A DNA stretch of 64,000 bases from Halorubrum sp. CBA1229 (lineage in GTDB: Archaea > Halobacteriota > Halobacteria > Halobacteriales > Haloferacaceae), in the NCBI RefSeq assembly GCF_003721435.2, contig NZ_CP054585.1, positions 744,001-808,000 on the forward strand. Direction: 5' to 3'. The notes below the pieces were generated by a model that worked only from the letters and a program-made list of their open reading frames with translations, was not told the origin of the DNA and did not search any database. Shown here in pieces: positions 8,563 to 18,551 of this stretch. Numbering within the stretch: position 1 is the first letter of the stretch; each line of letters starts with the position of its first letter. Position numbers and translations under genes: made by a program.

Positions 8563-9821
8563 TCCGCATCACCGGCGACGATCGCCGCAACCCGGTCGCG
8601 GTCGAAGAGGTGCTCTGACTCCGGAATCTCCGGGTAGTCGTCGCCGTGCTCGTAGCCCGGCCACTCGCCGAACCGCTCCGGGAACAGCTGTTTGGCGGTC
8701 ATCTCCAGCTGGAACAGGTTCATGATCGGTCCCTGCACCGGATGGCCCGAGGGGTAGAACCGGTCGCTCTCGACCGCGGAGAGCTCGCCGGCGACCGGGT
8801 GGTCGGCGAGCTCCTCGCGGATCGCCCCCACGTCGTAGTAGGAGGCGATACCGTACTGGTGGAGGACGACGTCCGGGTCGACCTCCAGCAGCCGCTCGTG
8901 GTCGTACGCCGTCTCGTAGGTGACGTCGTCCGCGGCGAAGGCGTCGGGGACGTCGAAGGGCCGGACGTGCGCGTTCGCGAATCCCGGCTCGTCGGTCCGG
9001 GAGGGGTAGTACGTCCCGTCCATGTAGATGAGCGCGGCGACCGTCGGGCGCTCCTCTGCGGGCGGGAGGTCGCCGCGGATCGTCTCGACCAGGTCCTCGC
9101 GGACGGTCTCGAGCGCGGCGAAGCGCTCCTCCTCCCGGAACGCGGCGGCGACGCGCTCGCCGATCTCCGGGAGCGTGTAGTACGCGTACTCGTCGCGACA
9201 CGGCTCCGGCGGCTCGGAGTGCCGACGGCTGTAGACGTTCCCGAACCACGGCGCGACGTTGTCGCGGACCTCGGCCACGTCGGCCTCGCTCCAGCCGTCG
9301 AAGGACGCGAACAGGCAGGGGTCCGCGAGGTGGAGGTCGCTGTCGAGCTCGTAGAGGAGCTCGCGGTCGACGGAGACGCCTCCCGAGCCGGAGTTGAGCT
9401 GCGCGAGCCCCTCGCGGTCGAAGGCGACGCCGTCGAGGCCGGCGTAGTAGGCGTCGAGCGTGTTCCCGCCGGCGTCCGCGTCGAACCCGAGGGAGTTCAC
9501 CGCGTCGCCGTGGCCAAGCGCGACGGCGAGGTCGGCGTACAACAGGCTGTACACCATGACGTCCTCCGGAACGGCGTCGAACGCGACCTCTCCGACCGGC
9601 GCCAGCTCGGCCGTGTACGATCCCGTGCCCGCGTCCCCGCTCGCCGAGCCGTCCCCCTGATCGGCAGCCCCCGAACCGTCGTCCCCGGATCCGGTCGACG
9701 CCGACCCGTCCGTCGGCTCGATCCCGGCACACCCCGCGAGCAGTCCCGCGCCGGCGGCGGCGCCGCAGTACCTGATCGCGTCGCGGCGCGTCGCGGCGGG
9801 TCGGTCCGCGTCTGGCTCCAT
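8559..9821 (-). CDS. Iron/siderophore ABC transporter substrate-binding lipoprotein (copy 1)
   Basis: This 420-residue first gene of the four-gene operon has a twin-arginine motif (TRRDAIRYCG, residues 11-20) and a lipobox with Cys31 (LAGC), so Tat export and lipid anchoring are expected. A Gly/Ser/Asp linker precedes the FepB/BtuF-type domain (LEVDPDVVLHQYG, FYPSGHPVQGPIMNLFQ). The start at 9821 lies about 28 bases from TTTAAT-like promoter sequence at 9845-9850 and is bracketed by two iron boxes. It is a diverged paralog of 4184-5422. Confidence 0.9.
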   Translation of the reverse strand: MEPDADRPAATRRDAIRYCGAAAGAGLLAGCAGIEPTDGSASTGSGDDGSGAADQGDGSASGDAGTGSYTAELAPVGEVAFDAVPEDVMVYSLLYADLAVALGHGDAVNSLGFDADAGGNTLDAYYAGLDGVAFDREGLAQLNSGSGGVSVDRELLYELDSDLHLADPCLFASFDGWSEADVAEVRDNVAPWFGNVYSRRHSEPPEPCRDEYAYYTLPEIGERVAAAFREEERFAALETVREDLVETIRGDLPPAEERPTVAALIYMDGTYYPSRTDEPGFANAHVRPFDVPDAFAADDVTYETAYDHERLLEVDPDVVLHQYGIASYYDVGAIREELADHPVAGELSAVESDRFYPSGHPVQGPIMNLFQLEMTAKQLFPERFGEWPGYEHGDDYPEIPESEHLFDRDRVAAIVAGDAE

Positions 9822-9825
9822 GGAT

Positions 9826-9841
9826 TTTAGGCGACCCTAAA
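9826..9841. promoter_or_regulatory. DtxR/IdeR-like iron box, proximal (copy-1 operon)
   Basis: TTTAGGCGACCCTAAA matches TTTAGG-N4-CCTAAA with full symmetry in the arms. Its centre is about 12 bp from the start codon at 9821, the same place as the proximal box of the copy-2 gene. Confidence 0.72.
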
Positions 9842-9861
9842 GGATTAAATCGGTTTCGAAT

Positions 9862-9877
9862 CTTAGGCAGACCTAAA
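9862..9877. promoter_or_regulatory. DtxR/IdeR-like iron box, distal (copy-1 operon)
   Basis: CTTAGGCAGACCTAAA has one mismatch in the outer arm. Its centre is 36 bp from the proximal box, identical to the spacing at 5425-5477. Confidence 0.68.
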
Positions 9878-9920
9878 CGATCGTCTCACGCGACGAGCTC
9901 GTTCGGAGACGGTCGGTGCG

Positions 9921-9967
9921 GGCGGCGAGGCGACGAATGAGAGCTGATGCAGGCGGCGAGGCGACGA
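9921..9967. repeat. Short direct repeat, 16-bp arms
   Basis: GGCGGCGAGGCGACGA occurs at 9921-9936 and 9952-9967, 31 bp apart, between the iron operon promoter and the end of the RIO2 gene. No function is apparent. Confidence 0.6.
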
Positions 9968-10013
9968 GACGGGGACCACCGCAGAGAACGGAATTCGTAT
10001 CGCGATATGAGAT

Positions 10014-10928
10014 TTATTCCGCCGCGAACGCGCGAACCGTCTCGAACGAGCCGTCGGCGATAGCGGCCGCGATACCGTCGGTATCGGCGTCTCTGGGGAC
10101 TTCGTGGGGGTACTTCCGGCTGAAGTAGCGCAGGAGGTTCGCGACGTCGCGTTCGAGGAACTCGCGAGCGTTCTCGTGGTCGACCGGGACCGCCTGCGGC
10201 CAGTCGAAGATCGTGACGCCGCTCTCCGCGACCGCGACGTTGTGCTCGGACATGTCGGCGTGGACCCAGCCGAGGTCGTGGGCGGTCACCAGCTCCCGGA
10301 GGACTAAATCGAGGACCGCGGAGGCCTGTTCGGGGTCGAGTTTCGCGCGAGAGAGCTCCGCGCCGTCGAACTTGTCCATCACGATGGCGTGCCGGTTGTG
10401 ATCGACCGGCCGCGGCACGCTCACGTCGGGGTACATCGCCTCCATCGCCTCGTACTCGCGTTCGGCCGCCTTGCGCGCGGTGTACATCCAGGAGACGTGG
10501 TCGCGGTCGGCGGTGTACTCGCGCTCGCGGTTCACCTCGCGGAAGTTGGTGTACCCCTCCCGGTGGTACTTCAAGGCGAGCGGCTTGAACGACTGCGCCT
10601 CGTACACGTCTCCCTCCTTGCCGAACCCCAGGGGCGAGCCCACGCCGTCGATGGTCTCGCGCTCGGCGAACGTCCGGAGCGCCAGGGCGTCGTACCCCTC
10701 GAACGTGAGCTGGTACCCCTCGTACTGGATCGTCTTCCGCTGGATCAGCTCGCGGTCGAGACACCGGTCGATCCGGTAGTCGACCTCCTCGCGCGTCAGG
10801 TCGGCGTAGTCGGGGAGCTTGTCGCGACGGACCCACTCGGAGAACCGCATCCCCTGCTCGACGCCCGAGAGGAGATAGAAGTCCTCGGGGTCGAGCTCCG
10901 CCATGTCGCCGGCGACGTTTCGAACCAT
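10014..10928 (-). CDS. RIO2-type serine/threonine protein kinase
   Basis: The 304-residue protein opens with the RIO2 winged-helix domain (about residues 1-90). The kinase domain follows: P-loop-like GFGKEGDVYEA (about 99-109), the ATP lysine in LALKYH, catalytic HADMSEHN and the metal-binding FDWPQ. RIO2 acts in late maturation of the small ribosomal subunit. The ATG at 10928 gives the expected N-terminus MVRNVAGDMAELDPEDF, with a TTTTAGG promoter element about 27 bases upstream. The longer frame upstream adds a basic, non-family segment. Confidence 0.95.
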   Translation of the reverse strand: MVRNVAGDMAELDPEDFYLLSGVEQGMRFSEWVRRDKLPDYADLTREEVDYRIDRCLDRELIQRKTIQYEGYQLTFEGYDALALRTFAERETIDGVGSPLGFGKEGDVYEAQSFKPLALKYHREGYTNFREVNREREYTADRDHVSWMYTARKAAEREYEAMEAMYPDVSVPRPVDHNRHAIVMDKFDGAELSRAKLDPEQASAVLDLVLRELVTAHDLGWVHADMSEHNVAVAESGVTIFDWPQAVPVDHENAREFLERDVANLLRYFSRKYPHEVPRDADTDGIAAAIADGSFETVRAFAAE

Positions 10929-11074
10929 ACGCCCCCTACTCCGGCGATTCCTAAAAGGGGAGCGCGTTCCGCGAACTAGGCTGATAAATCGCATTCCGCG
11001 ATAGCAAATCCGGTTTCGGCGGTCGCATCCCGCCGAGCGCAACGGCTTTCGGGGCGGCGGGCGGAGTGGCGCGC

Positions 11075-11998
11075 ATGACCGCGCCGACGGGGGACTGGCG
11101 ACTGATTCGAGAGGAGGCCCGTCCGGGGCCGATGCAGATGGCGCTCGACGAGGTCGCGGCGGAGACGGCGGCGGCCGGCGGGCCGGCGACGGTTCGGACG
11201 TACCGGTGGGAGCCGAACTGTCTCACGCTCGGCTACCGACAGGACCCGGCGACGGTCGACTGGGCGTTCTGCGAGCGCGAGGGGATCGACGTGACGCGCC
11301 GACAGACCGGCGGCGGCGGGATCTACCACGACGGGCGCGGCGACGTGGCCTACTCGATCGCGGTGCCGGCCGCCGACGTGCCCGGCGAGCTGCTCGACTG
11401 CTACCACCTGCTCTGTCAACCGGTCCTCGACGCGTTCGACCGCCTCGGGATCGACGCCGGCTACGTCGAGGAGTCCGTGCCGGAGCTGTATCACCCCGCC
11501 TGCTACCTCCGGGAGCTGCATCCGGCGCACGACGTGGTGGCGGGCGGGTCGACGGAGAGTGGCGGCGCGACGGGCGGTGACGGCGCGACGGACGGTGACG
11601 GCGCCGAAGGCCGTCGGAAGATCGCCGGTAACGCGCAGTACCGCAAACGCGACGCCGTGATCCAGCACGGCTCACTGACGTTCTCTGTGGACGCGGAACG
11701 CCACCTCGGGACCTTCGCCGACCCGCCGGTGACGCCGGGCGAGTTCGGGGAGCGCGTCGTCGGAATGGACGAGCTGGCCGACGTCGACCGGGCGGACGCC
11801 GTGGCGGCGGTCGAGGCGGCGCTCGTCGAGTGGGTGGTCGGGGCGGGCGACGGTGACGACCCCGAGGGCGACGGAGTCTCGCTCGACCGCGACGGGGCGT
11901 GGTCGAGCGCGGAGCTCGCGCGGGCCGAAGAGCTCGTCGAGGCGAAGTACCGCGACGACGGGTGGGTCCGGACGCGGCCCGGGAACGACGACGCGTAG
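11075..11998 (+). CDS. Lipoate/biotin protein ligase A/B family protein (LplA-like)
   Basis: The 307-residue protein has the lipoyl/biotinyl ligase fold: [10 protein letters not shown] near the N-terminus, [20 protein letters not shown] (the RRxxGGG.VxHD motif of lipoate ligases) and [11 protein letters not shown] with the catalytic lysine. The family attaches lipoate or octanoate to carrier domains of 2-oxoacid dehydrogenases or the glycine cleavage H protein. A Gly/Thr/Asp insertion (about 160-180) separates the lobes. I chose the ATG at 11075; a GTG 9 bases earlier is possible. An octanoyltransferase role cannot be excluded. Confidence 0.88.
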   Translation: MTAPTGDWRLIREEARPGPMQMALDEVAAETAAAGGPATVRTYRWEPNCLTLGYRQDPATVDWAFCEREGIDVTRRQTGGGGIYHDGRGDVAYSIAVPAADVPGELLDCYHLLCQPVLDAFDRLGIDAGYVEESVPELYHPACYLRELHPAHDVVAGGSTESGGATGGDGATDGDGAEGRRKIAGNAQYRKRDAVIQHGSLTFSVDAERHLGTFADPPVTPGEFGERVVGMDELADVDRADAVAAVEAALVEWVVGAGDGDDPEGDGVSLDRDGAWSSAELARAEELVEAKYRDDGWVRTRPGNDDA

Positions 11999-12072
11999 TC
12001 ACCCGAAGGGGAGAGGAGACAGACCGGCCGGCGTTCCGAAGGGGCTTTTTCAGTCGCCCCCGTGGTGTTCGT

Positions 12073-12948
12073 ATGAGTCTCAAGGTCGGCGCACACGTCT
12101 CGATCTCCGGTTCGCGGGCGTCCAACGATCCCGAAACGCCGCCGTACGGGAACATCGCGAACGCGGTGTTCAGACAGAAGCAGTTCGGCGGCAACTGCGG
12201 GCAGATCTTCACCCACTCGCCGCAGGTGTGGCAGGACCCGGACATCGGCGACGAGGAGGCGAAGCTGTTCCGCGAGGGGACCGAACGCGATCTGGTCGGG
12301 CCGTGGGTGATCCACACCTCCTACCTCGTCAACCTCTGCACGCCGAAGGAGGGGCTCCGCGAGAAGTCGCTCGACTCGATGCAGAAGGAGGTCGACGCGG
12401 CCGCGAAGCTGGACATACCCTACGTTAACGTCCACCTCGGCGCACACACGGGCGCCGGCGTCGAGGGCGGGCTCGACAACGCCGCCTCGGTGATCGACGA
12501 CGTCGACGTGCCCGACGACGTGACGATCCTCATCGAGAGCGACGCCGGCGCGGGGACGAAGCTCGGCGACGAGTTCGAGCACCTTGCGGGGATCATCGAC
12601 CGCACCGAGACCGACATCGACGTCTGCGTCGACACCGCCCACGCGTTCGCGGCGGGCTACGACCTCTCGACGGCCGGGGCGGTCGACGAGACAGTCGACG
12701 AGTTCGACGACGTCGTCGGGTTAGAGCACCTCGAGTACATCCACCTCAACGACTCGAAGCACGCCTGCGGCACCAACAAGGACGAGCACGCCCACATCGG
12801 CGAGGGGCACATCGGCGAGGCGGGGATGGAGCGGATCGTCAACCACCCGGACCTGACGGACGTGCCGCTGGCGCTGGAGACGCCGACCGAGGACGGGAAG
12901 AGCTTCGCGTGGAACATCGAGCGCGTCCGCGAACTGCGGGCGGACTGA
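12073..12948 (+). CDS. nfo: Endonuclease IV (AP endonuclease)
   Basis: The 291-residue TIM-barrel enzyme carries metal-binding signatures along its length: [63 protein letters not shown] and [11 protein letters not shown]. It cuts DNA at abasic sites in base-excision repair using a three-zinc centre. The ATG at 12073 gives [13 protein letters not shown], the family N-terminus; upstream in-frame sequence belongs to the shadow of the previous gene. Length is normal for the family. Confidence 0.95.
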   Translation: MSLKVGAHVSISGSRASNDPETPPYGNIANAVFRQKQFGGNCGQIFTHSPQVWQDPDIGDEEAKLFREGTERDLVGPWVIHTSYLVNLCTPKEGLREKSLDSMQKEVDAAAKLDIPYVNVHLGAHTGAGVEGGLDNAASVIDDVDVPDDVTILIESDAGAGTKLGDEFEHLAGIIDRTETDIDVCVDTAHAFAAGYDLSTAGAVDETVDEFDDVVGLEHLEYIHLNDSKHACGTNKDEHAHIGEGHIGEAGMERIVNHPDLTDVPLALETPTEDGKSFAWNIERVRELRAD

Positions 12949-13042
12949 GTTCGCGGGGCGCCTCGTCGGGGGCGGTAACGCGTCGATTTCGTTTAAAACC
13001 GTCCGACGCGCCTTTATATACCCGGAGCCGCGATCCACGGAT

Positions 13043-13525
13043 ATGACCACCACGAAGGCGCTCCTCATCGGTCAGCGGCGTCGCTTGGCCCTGACGATGG
13101 TCGGCGGGTTCGCCGGTCTCGTAGCGTTCTCGCTGGCGGTCGCGATAGTCGCCGAGCGCGCGGACCTCCCGACCGCGGCGGCGCTGACCGATCGGCTCGT
13201 GCCGCTGCTGGTGTTCTACGCGCCGGCGCCGATCGCGGCCGTCGGCGGGTACGCGCGCTGCGGCGGCCCGGCGTGTCTCGCGGTGGGCGCGGTGCCCGCG
13301 GTCGTCTTCGCCGCGCTCGTCGTCGTCGGGACCGTCTTCGGCGTGCCGGGCGTGGGCGCCGGCGACTCCCCGATCGGGGGAGTGACGATGGCGTTCGCGG
13401 CGGTCGGACTGAGCGGCGCGTTCGTCGGCTACTGCGCCGGCGTCACCGCCGCGCTCCTCGCGGACCTCGCCGGGTACGGGAGCGACGACGGCGAGGGCGA
13501 AGATGGCGAAGGCGACGCGGAGTGA
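13043..13525 (+). CDS. Haloarchaeal membrane protein, four predicted TM segments
   Basis: The 160-residue protein has hydrophobic segments at about 18-38, 52-70, 80-102 and 112-140 and ends in an acidic tail (SDDGEGEDGEGDAE). A basic MTTTKALLIGQRRRL start suggests the N-terminus inside. TTTATATA at 13013-13020, 30 bases before the ATG, is a clear promoter. I do not recognise the family. Confidence 0.8.
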   Translation: MTTTKALLIGQRRRLALTMVGGFAGLVAFSLAVAIVAERADLPTAAALTDRLVPLLVFYAPAPIAAVGGYARCGGPACLAVGAVPAVVFAALVVVGTVFGVPGVGAGDSPIGGVTMAFAAVGLSGAFVGYCAGVTAALLADLAGYGSDDGEGEDGEGDAE

Positions 13526-13591
13526 AAGTCGGACTCCGTCACGACGAGCGAGTTCCTCACGTTTAATTCGTCCCGCGTCGAACGCGGGGCC

Positions 13592-14398
<807 letters not shown>

Positions 14399-14467
14399 GC
14401 GGGCTAGCGGCTCTCCCGCATCGCCGCGTCCCGAAAGACGAAGTCGACCCGGAGCGACCGGTGAGAC

Positions 14468-15196
14468 ATGCCAGCCGCAGTCGTGACGGGGTCTTCTCGG
14501 GGTATCGGACGGGCGATCGCGCTTCGGTTCGCCGCCGACGGCTACGACGTCGCCGTCAACTACCACACCGGGGACGAGGCCGCCGAGGCGGTCGCCGAAG
14601 GAGTCCGCGACCGAGGCCAAGAGGCGGTCGTCGTGGGGGCGGACGTCTCCGACGCTGACGCGGCCGCGCGGCTCGTCGAGACCGCCGCCGACGCGTTTGG
14701 CGGGGTGGACCACGTCGTCAACAACGCCGGGATCGACCAGCACGTGTACACCGCCGAGCTCGATCCCGACGACTTCGACCGGGTGATGGACGTCAACGTC
14801 AACTCCGCGTTCAACGTCACGAAGGCGGCGCTCCCGCGCCTCCGCGAGTCCGAGGACGACCCCTCGGTGACGAACATTTCCTCCATCCTCGCGCACACCG
14901 GCGCGCCGATCGAGTGCCACTACGCCGCCTCCAAGGGAGCGCTCCTCTCGCTCACCCGGAGCCACGCCGAGGACTTCGCGCCCGACGTGCGGGCGAACGC
15001 GATCGCGCCCGGCCACGTCGAGACGGACATGACCGGCGACCGGACCCCGGAGGAGAAGCGCGAAGAGCTGGCGCGGATTCCGGTCGATCGATACGGCCAG
15101 CCCGAAGACATCGCCGACGCTGCCGCCTATCTCCGGGACGCGACGTTCGTCACGGGCGAGACGCTGAACGTGAACGGCGGGGAGCTGATGCGCTGA
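14468..15196 (+). CDS. SDR family oxidoreductase, FabG-like
   Basis: The 242-residue short-chain dehydrogenase has the cofactor motif TGSSRGIG, NNAG, catalytic Ser in ISSILAHTG, YxxxK in YAASKG and the C-terminal VTGETLNVNGG shared with 3-oxoacyl-ACP reductase-type enzymes. NADP preference is suggested by the SRG at the glycine-rich loop. Archaea lack classical fatty-acid synthesis, so the substrate is probably another 3-oxoacyl or keto compound. Confidence 0.9.
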   Translation: MPAAVVTGSSRGIGRAIALRFAADGYDVAVNYHTGDEAAEAVAEGVRDRGQEAVVVGADVSDADAAARLVETAADAFGGVDHVVNNAGIDQHVYTAELDPDDFDRVMDVNVNSAFNVTKAALPRLRESEDDPSVTNISSILAHTGAPIECHYAASKGALLSLTRSHAEDFAPDVRANAIAPGHVETDMTGDRTPEEKREELARIPVDRYGQPEDIADAAAYLRDATFVTGETLNVNGGELMR

Positions 15197-15299
15197 TCGG
15201 AGCGAAACGGAGATCGGACCCTTCGAGCCTCTCGATGACTGAGATGTGCGCTCCCGACCCGGTTAGCGCCAGGAGGATATATGCCGGTCAGTCCGGTAA

Positions 15300-15398
15300 A
15301 TTGCTACTACCCGTCAAGAACGCCGTGCGAGATACAGAGAGGAGATCGAGCACGCGGGGGCCGCTGCACTCGCCTCTCTCAGTGAATTGATAGAATAG
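15300..15398 (+). pseudogene. Possible C-terminal gene remnant (32 codons)
   Basis: After an in-frame stop at 15297, a frame reads RYREEIEHAGAAALASLSE and ends at a stop at 15396-15398. It looks like the end of a helical protein, but there is no start. The surrounding 15197-15495 interval has no intact gene. It may be the tail of a deleted small regulator or antitoxin. Confidence 0.3.
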
Positions 15399-15495
15399 CT
15401 ACACGCGGGCACGTCTCGTCCTCACTGTGAGTGGGCATCTTGGCTCCAGAGAACCGACTGCGGGCTATATGCTCTCTAAGTTCGATGCGTTACCT

Positions 15496-15888
15496 ATGAA
15501 CGCACGTACGATCGCCCTCGGATTGGGTGCCGCCGTCGCTACGTTCCTGCTGGCGGGTGCCGCGACCATAGAGCTGCTGGGCGCCGGGGAGGCCCCCGGT
15601 ATCGGTATCATCGGCGTTGTTGTCGGCGTCGCCGCCGGATTGCTGGCAGGCGGGCTTGTCAGCGTGTACGCTGGACGGCTCTCCGGGATCGCCGCGTCGG
15701 CCCTCGTCGCCTACGCGACGTTCGGTGTCGCGTTCATCGCGATCGCGGGACTGCGCTACGTCAACGTGCCGTATGCCGACGACACGTTCACGTTCCCCGT
15801 TCATCTCGGCGTGAGCGTCGTGGCTGCTGTCGTCGTCGCCCTGCTGATCGACCGTGCGGGGTCGGATGGCCGGACTGCGACCGCCTGA
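15496..15888 (+). CDS. Small membrane protein, four TM segments
   Basis: The 130-residue protein has hydrophobic segments at about 4-28, 36-58, 62-84 and 98-120, with Gly/Ala-rich helices. The ATG at 15496 is chosen because a TATA-like GGCTATAT (15463-15470) lies about 30 bases upstream; the longer frame starting at 15427 would begin before that box. No family recognised. Confidence 0.75.
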   Translation: MNARTIALGLGAAVATFLLAGAATIELLGAGEAPGIGIIGVVVGVAAGLLAGGLVSVYAGRLSGIAASALVAYATFGVAFIAIAGLRYVNVPYADDTFTFPVHLGVSVVAAVVVALLIDRAGSDGRTATA

Positions 15889-15998
15889 ATACGACCCCGA
15901 ACCGGCATCGAGGGCTGAGCGATACGCGCGGTGTCTCTCGCACGGCCATCGGGATGTGCATTACCCCAAGTTAAAACGGAACTCGACGGAGCCGGCGG

Positions 15999-17153
15999 TC
16001 AGTACTCCGCCAGCCCGGCCTCGATCCGATCGAACCCCTCCTCGAGCCGGTCGACGGAGTTCGCGAAGGAGAGCCGGAGCCGCCCGGGGGCCGTGTCGCC
16101 GAAGCCGTCGCCGGGCGCGAGCACGACGCCGTGCTCTTGGAGGAGGTACTTCGCGACGTCGATGGCGGGCGCGTCGAGCCCGGGGTCGAGGAAGGCGTAG
16201 AACGCGCCCTCCGGCCGGGGACACGAGAGCCCGTCGATGGCGTCGACGCGGTCGACGACGAGGTCCCGACGCTCCTCGAACGCGCGGTACATCTCCTCGA
16301 ACGGCTCCTGCGGGCCGGTAAGGGCGGCGATCGCGGCGTGCTGTGCGACGCTCGACGCGCAGGCCGTGGTCGATTCGCGGACCGTCGTCACCTCGTCGAT
16401 CACCTCCCGGTCGCCCGCGAGCCAGCCGAGCCGCCAGCCGGTCATCGCGTACCGCTTCGAGCAGGAGCCGACCGTCAACACGTGGTCCGGGTGGCCCGTG
16501 ACGGCGGCGATCCCCCGGGCGGGGCCGTCGTACGTGAGCCCGAGGTACACCTCGTCGGCGATCACGTAGGCGTCGTGGTCGGCCGCGGCCTCGACGACCG
16601 CGCGGCACTCGTCGGGGTCGAAGACGCGGCCGGTCGGGTTCGAGGGCGTCGTGAGCACGACCGCCGCGGTGTCGTCGCTCATCGCGTCGATCACGCGGTC
16701 GGCGTCGAGGGCGAAGCCCGTCTCGGCCGGCATGGGCACCTCGCGAAACGTCCCGTCCGCGAGCGTCGCCTGCGTCTCGTAGTTGGGCCACGTGGGGCCC
16801 GGGACGAGCAGCTCCTCGCCGGGCGACACCGTCGCGAGGGTCGCGAGGTGGAGCGCCTCCATCCCGCCGACGGTGACGACGATCTCGTCGGGGTCGTGCT
16901 CGACGCCGTACTCGCCCGCGAGCGTGTCGCTGATGGCGCGCCGGCACTCGGGGAGTCCCGCGTTGGAGGTGTAATGCGTCGCGCCGCCGCGGGCCGCGCT
17001 CGCGGCCGCGTCGATCACGTGCTCCGGCGTGTCGAAGTCCGGCTCGCCGACCTCCAGCCTGACGAGGTCGCCGTCGTGACGCTGTGCGAGGTCGAACATC
17101 ACGCGGATCCGCGAGCGCTCCGCGCGCCGGACGCGGTCGGTAGGCGTGGGCAT
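15999..17153 (-). CDS. Pyridoxal-phosphate aminotransferase, class I/II
   Basis: The 384-residue fold-type I enzyme has LEVGEPDFDTPEH near the N-terminus, TSNAGLPECRRAI, the LTTPSNPTGRVF motif, Asp in VIADEVYLGL, the PLP lysine in GSCSKRYAMTGWRLGW and the C-terminal Arg in PGRLRLSFANS. This fits aspartate/aromatic-type aminotransferases; the exact amino donor is unclear. The ATG at 17153 is preferred to the start three codons upstream. It converges with the membrane-protein gene at 15888. Confidence 0.92.
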   Translation of the reverse strand: MPTPTDRVRRAERSRIRVMFDLAQRHDGDLVRLEVGEPDFDTPEHVIDAAASAARGGATHYTSNAGLPECRRAISDTLAGEYGVEHDPDEIVVTVGGMEALHLATLATVSPGEELLVPGPTWPNYETQATLADGTFREVPMPAETGFALDADRVIDAMSDDTAAVVLTTPSNPTGRVFDPDECRAVVEAAADHDAYVIADEVYLGLTYDGPARGIAAVTGHPDHVLTVGSCSKRYAMTGWRLGWLAGDREVIDEVTTVRESTTACASSVAQHAAIAALTGPQEPFEEMYRAFEERRDLVVDRVDAIDGLSCPRPEGAFYAFLDPGLDAPAIDVAKYLLQEHGVVLAPGDGFGDTAPGRLRLSFANSVDRLEEGFDRIEAGLAEY

Positions 17154-17233
17154 ACCGTCCACACGGCGAACCGGTCAAAAAGCGGTCCGGTGGCGGCCAA
17201 ACGCGGTCGGCGGGCGGACCACTCGCCGGGCTT

Positions 17234-17884
17234 TTAAATCATATCGCCGCGAACCGACGCCCCCTCCTGCTCGGCCCGCCGGCGTGTGAGCACGTCCGCG
17301 GCCTCGCGCGCCACGTCCTCGTCGGCGCCGAGCATGCCGAGCGCGGCGGGGAGCGTCGGCATCGCGAGGGAGGCCTCGCGGAGCCGGTCGAACGCCTCCG
17401 CGTCGCGGGTGCCGTCGACCCACAGGCAGACGCCGCGCGGGTCGAGCACCTCCTCGTAGGCGTCGCGGGCCAGCGCTCCTTTTAAACGCTGGCGCACGTT
17501 GTCCTCGAAGCTCGCGTTACACACCTCGAGGTGAATCGGCTCGTCATCCGCGAGGAGTTCGGCCGCGAGGCACTTCTCGGGGGCGGCGTACCCGTTGTCG
17601 CTCGCGCGCACGCGGTCCGGGTGCGCCTCCGCCCACTCGGCGCGCACCGAGGTGCCGACGCCCTTCACGCCGTACTCGGCCTCGAAGTCGGCGGCGGCGT
17701 CGGCGTCGGCGTCGCCGCCCATGATCACATCCTTGGTGAGGTAGACATCGAGGCGCTCGACGGGGTCGAGCCCGAGCGCGACGTCGCCGAACGCCCACAC
17801 CTCACGGACGGGGACCGGCATCGTCTCGTTCTCGACTCGGTCGACGAGGGTCGCCAGCCGGTCGACGGCCTGCTCGCGGTTCAT
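17234..17884 (-). CDS. Conserved haloarchaeal protein, unknown function
   Basis: This 216-residue soluble acidic protein has no motif I can name. Visible features are DVYLTKDVIMGGD, APEKCLAAELLADDEPIHLEVCNASFEDNVRQRLKG and a C-terminal RRRAEQEGASVRGDMI. Two cysteines (CLAAE, EVCNA) are separated by about 17 residues. It lies between the aminotransferase and Mut7-C nuclease genes on the same strand, each with its own spacing. Confidence 0.78.
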   Translation of the reverse strand: MNREQAVDRLATLVDRVENETMPVPVREVWAFGDVALGLDPVERLDVYLTKDVIMGGDADADAAADFEAEYGVKGVGTSVRAEWAEAHPDRVRASDNGYAAPEKCLAAELLADDEPIHLEVCNASFEDNVRQRLKGALARDAYEEVLDPRGVCLWVDGTRDAEAFDRLREASLAMPTLPAALGMLGADEDVAREAADVLTRRRAEQEGASVRGDMI

Positions 17885-17966
17885 TACCGACCCGTACGCG
17901 GGTCGCGGGCAAACCGGTTACGCTCGGCGGCGGTCGCCGGGGGAGGGTCCCGCGGCGACCGCCGGG

Positions 17967-18551
17967 TCACACCTCGTCGAGCCGCGACGCGACCGACTCC
18001 CAGTGACCGCCCTTCCAGAACCAGCGCCCGCAGTCGCGACAGCGCCACGCGGGGCGGGCGCCGGCGTCGGGAGTGCCGCCCGTCGCCACGTCCGTCGCGT
18101 CGCCCGCCGGCGACGCGCCCACGTCGTCGGGCACGTACTCGGGGTAGTCGTCGGGGTCGACCTCGACGCCCTCCGGGCCGACCCGCTCCACCGGCCCGTT
18201 GCAGGCGCCGCACCGCGTCGGCGACGCGGCGAGTTCGACCGGGAGCCCCGCCGCGGCGACCTCCCGGAGTTGGTCGAGCACGTCGCGCTCGGTCAGGCAG
18301 AGCGCGTCGTCGGCGCGGGCGGCGAGCTCGCGGTCCCGGGTGATCAGGGTCCGGTCCTCGGCCGCCGCGAGCGACAGGAGCCGGTCGTCGGCCTCGACCC
18401 CGCGGTCGAGCGCGTACGCCGCGTCGTACCCGCACATCCGGAGGTACGTCGCGAGCTTCCCGCACATCGCGTCGCAGAGGACGGGAGGGCGGTCGGGAGC
18501 CGGCGCGTCCGGTTCGGTGGCCCCACCGCTGTCGCCCGCCGGCCCGGTCAT
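17967..18551 (-). CDS. Mut7-C RNAse domain protein (PIN-like, zinc ribbon)
   Basis: The 194-residue protein has the Mut7-C core: CDAMCGKLATYLRMCGYDAAY, DDRLLSLAAAEDRTLITRDRELA and LTERDVLDQLREV, carrying the acidic residues of the PIN-like nuclease site. Two CxxC pairs (RCGAC and RCRDCG) form a zinc ribbon, ending RWFWKGGHWE. An acidic haloarchaeal insertion lies between the pairs. The ATG follows the stop of the PolX gene directly (TAAATG), so the pair is translationally coupled. Confidence 0.88.
   Translation of the reverse strand: MTGPAGDSGGATEPDAPAPDRPPVLCDAMCGKLATYLRMCGYDAAYALDRGVEADDRLLSLAAAEDRTLITRDRELAARADDALCLTERDVLDQLREVAAAGLPVELAASPTRCGACNGPVERVGPEGVEVDPDDYPEYVPDDVGASPAGDATDVATGGTPDAGARPAWRCRDCGRWFWKGGHWESVASRLDEV

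Noticed and set aside
10940-10960. CCTAAA in the RIO2 promoter as a further iron box
   Set aside because: Only one half-site is present, without the TTTAGG partner; it is better read as the reverse of the TTTTAGG promoter box.
15281-15395. Small gene after AGGAGGATAT at about 15281
   Set aside because: The 34-codon frame from the following ATG is Arg/Cys-rich and unlike haloarchaeal proteins, despite the good ribosome-binding-like sequence.
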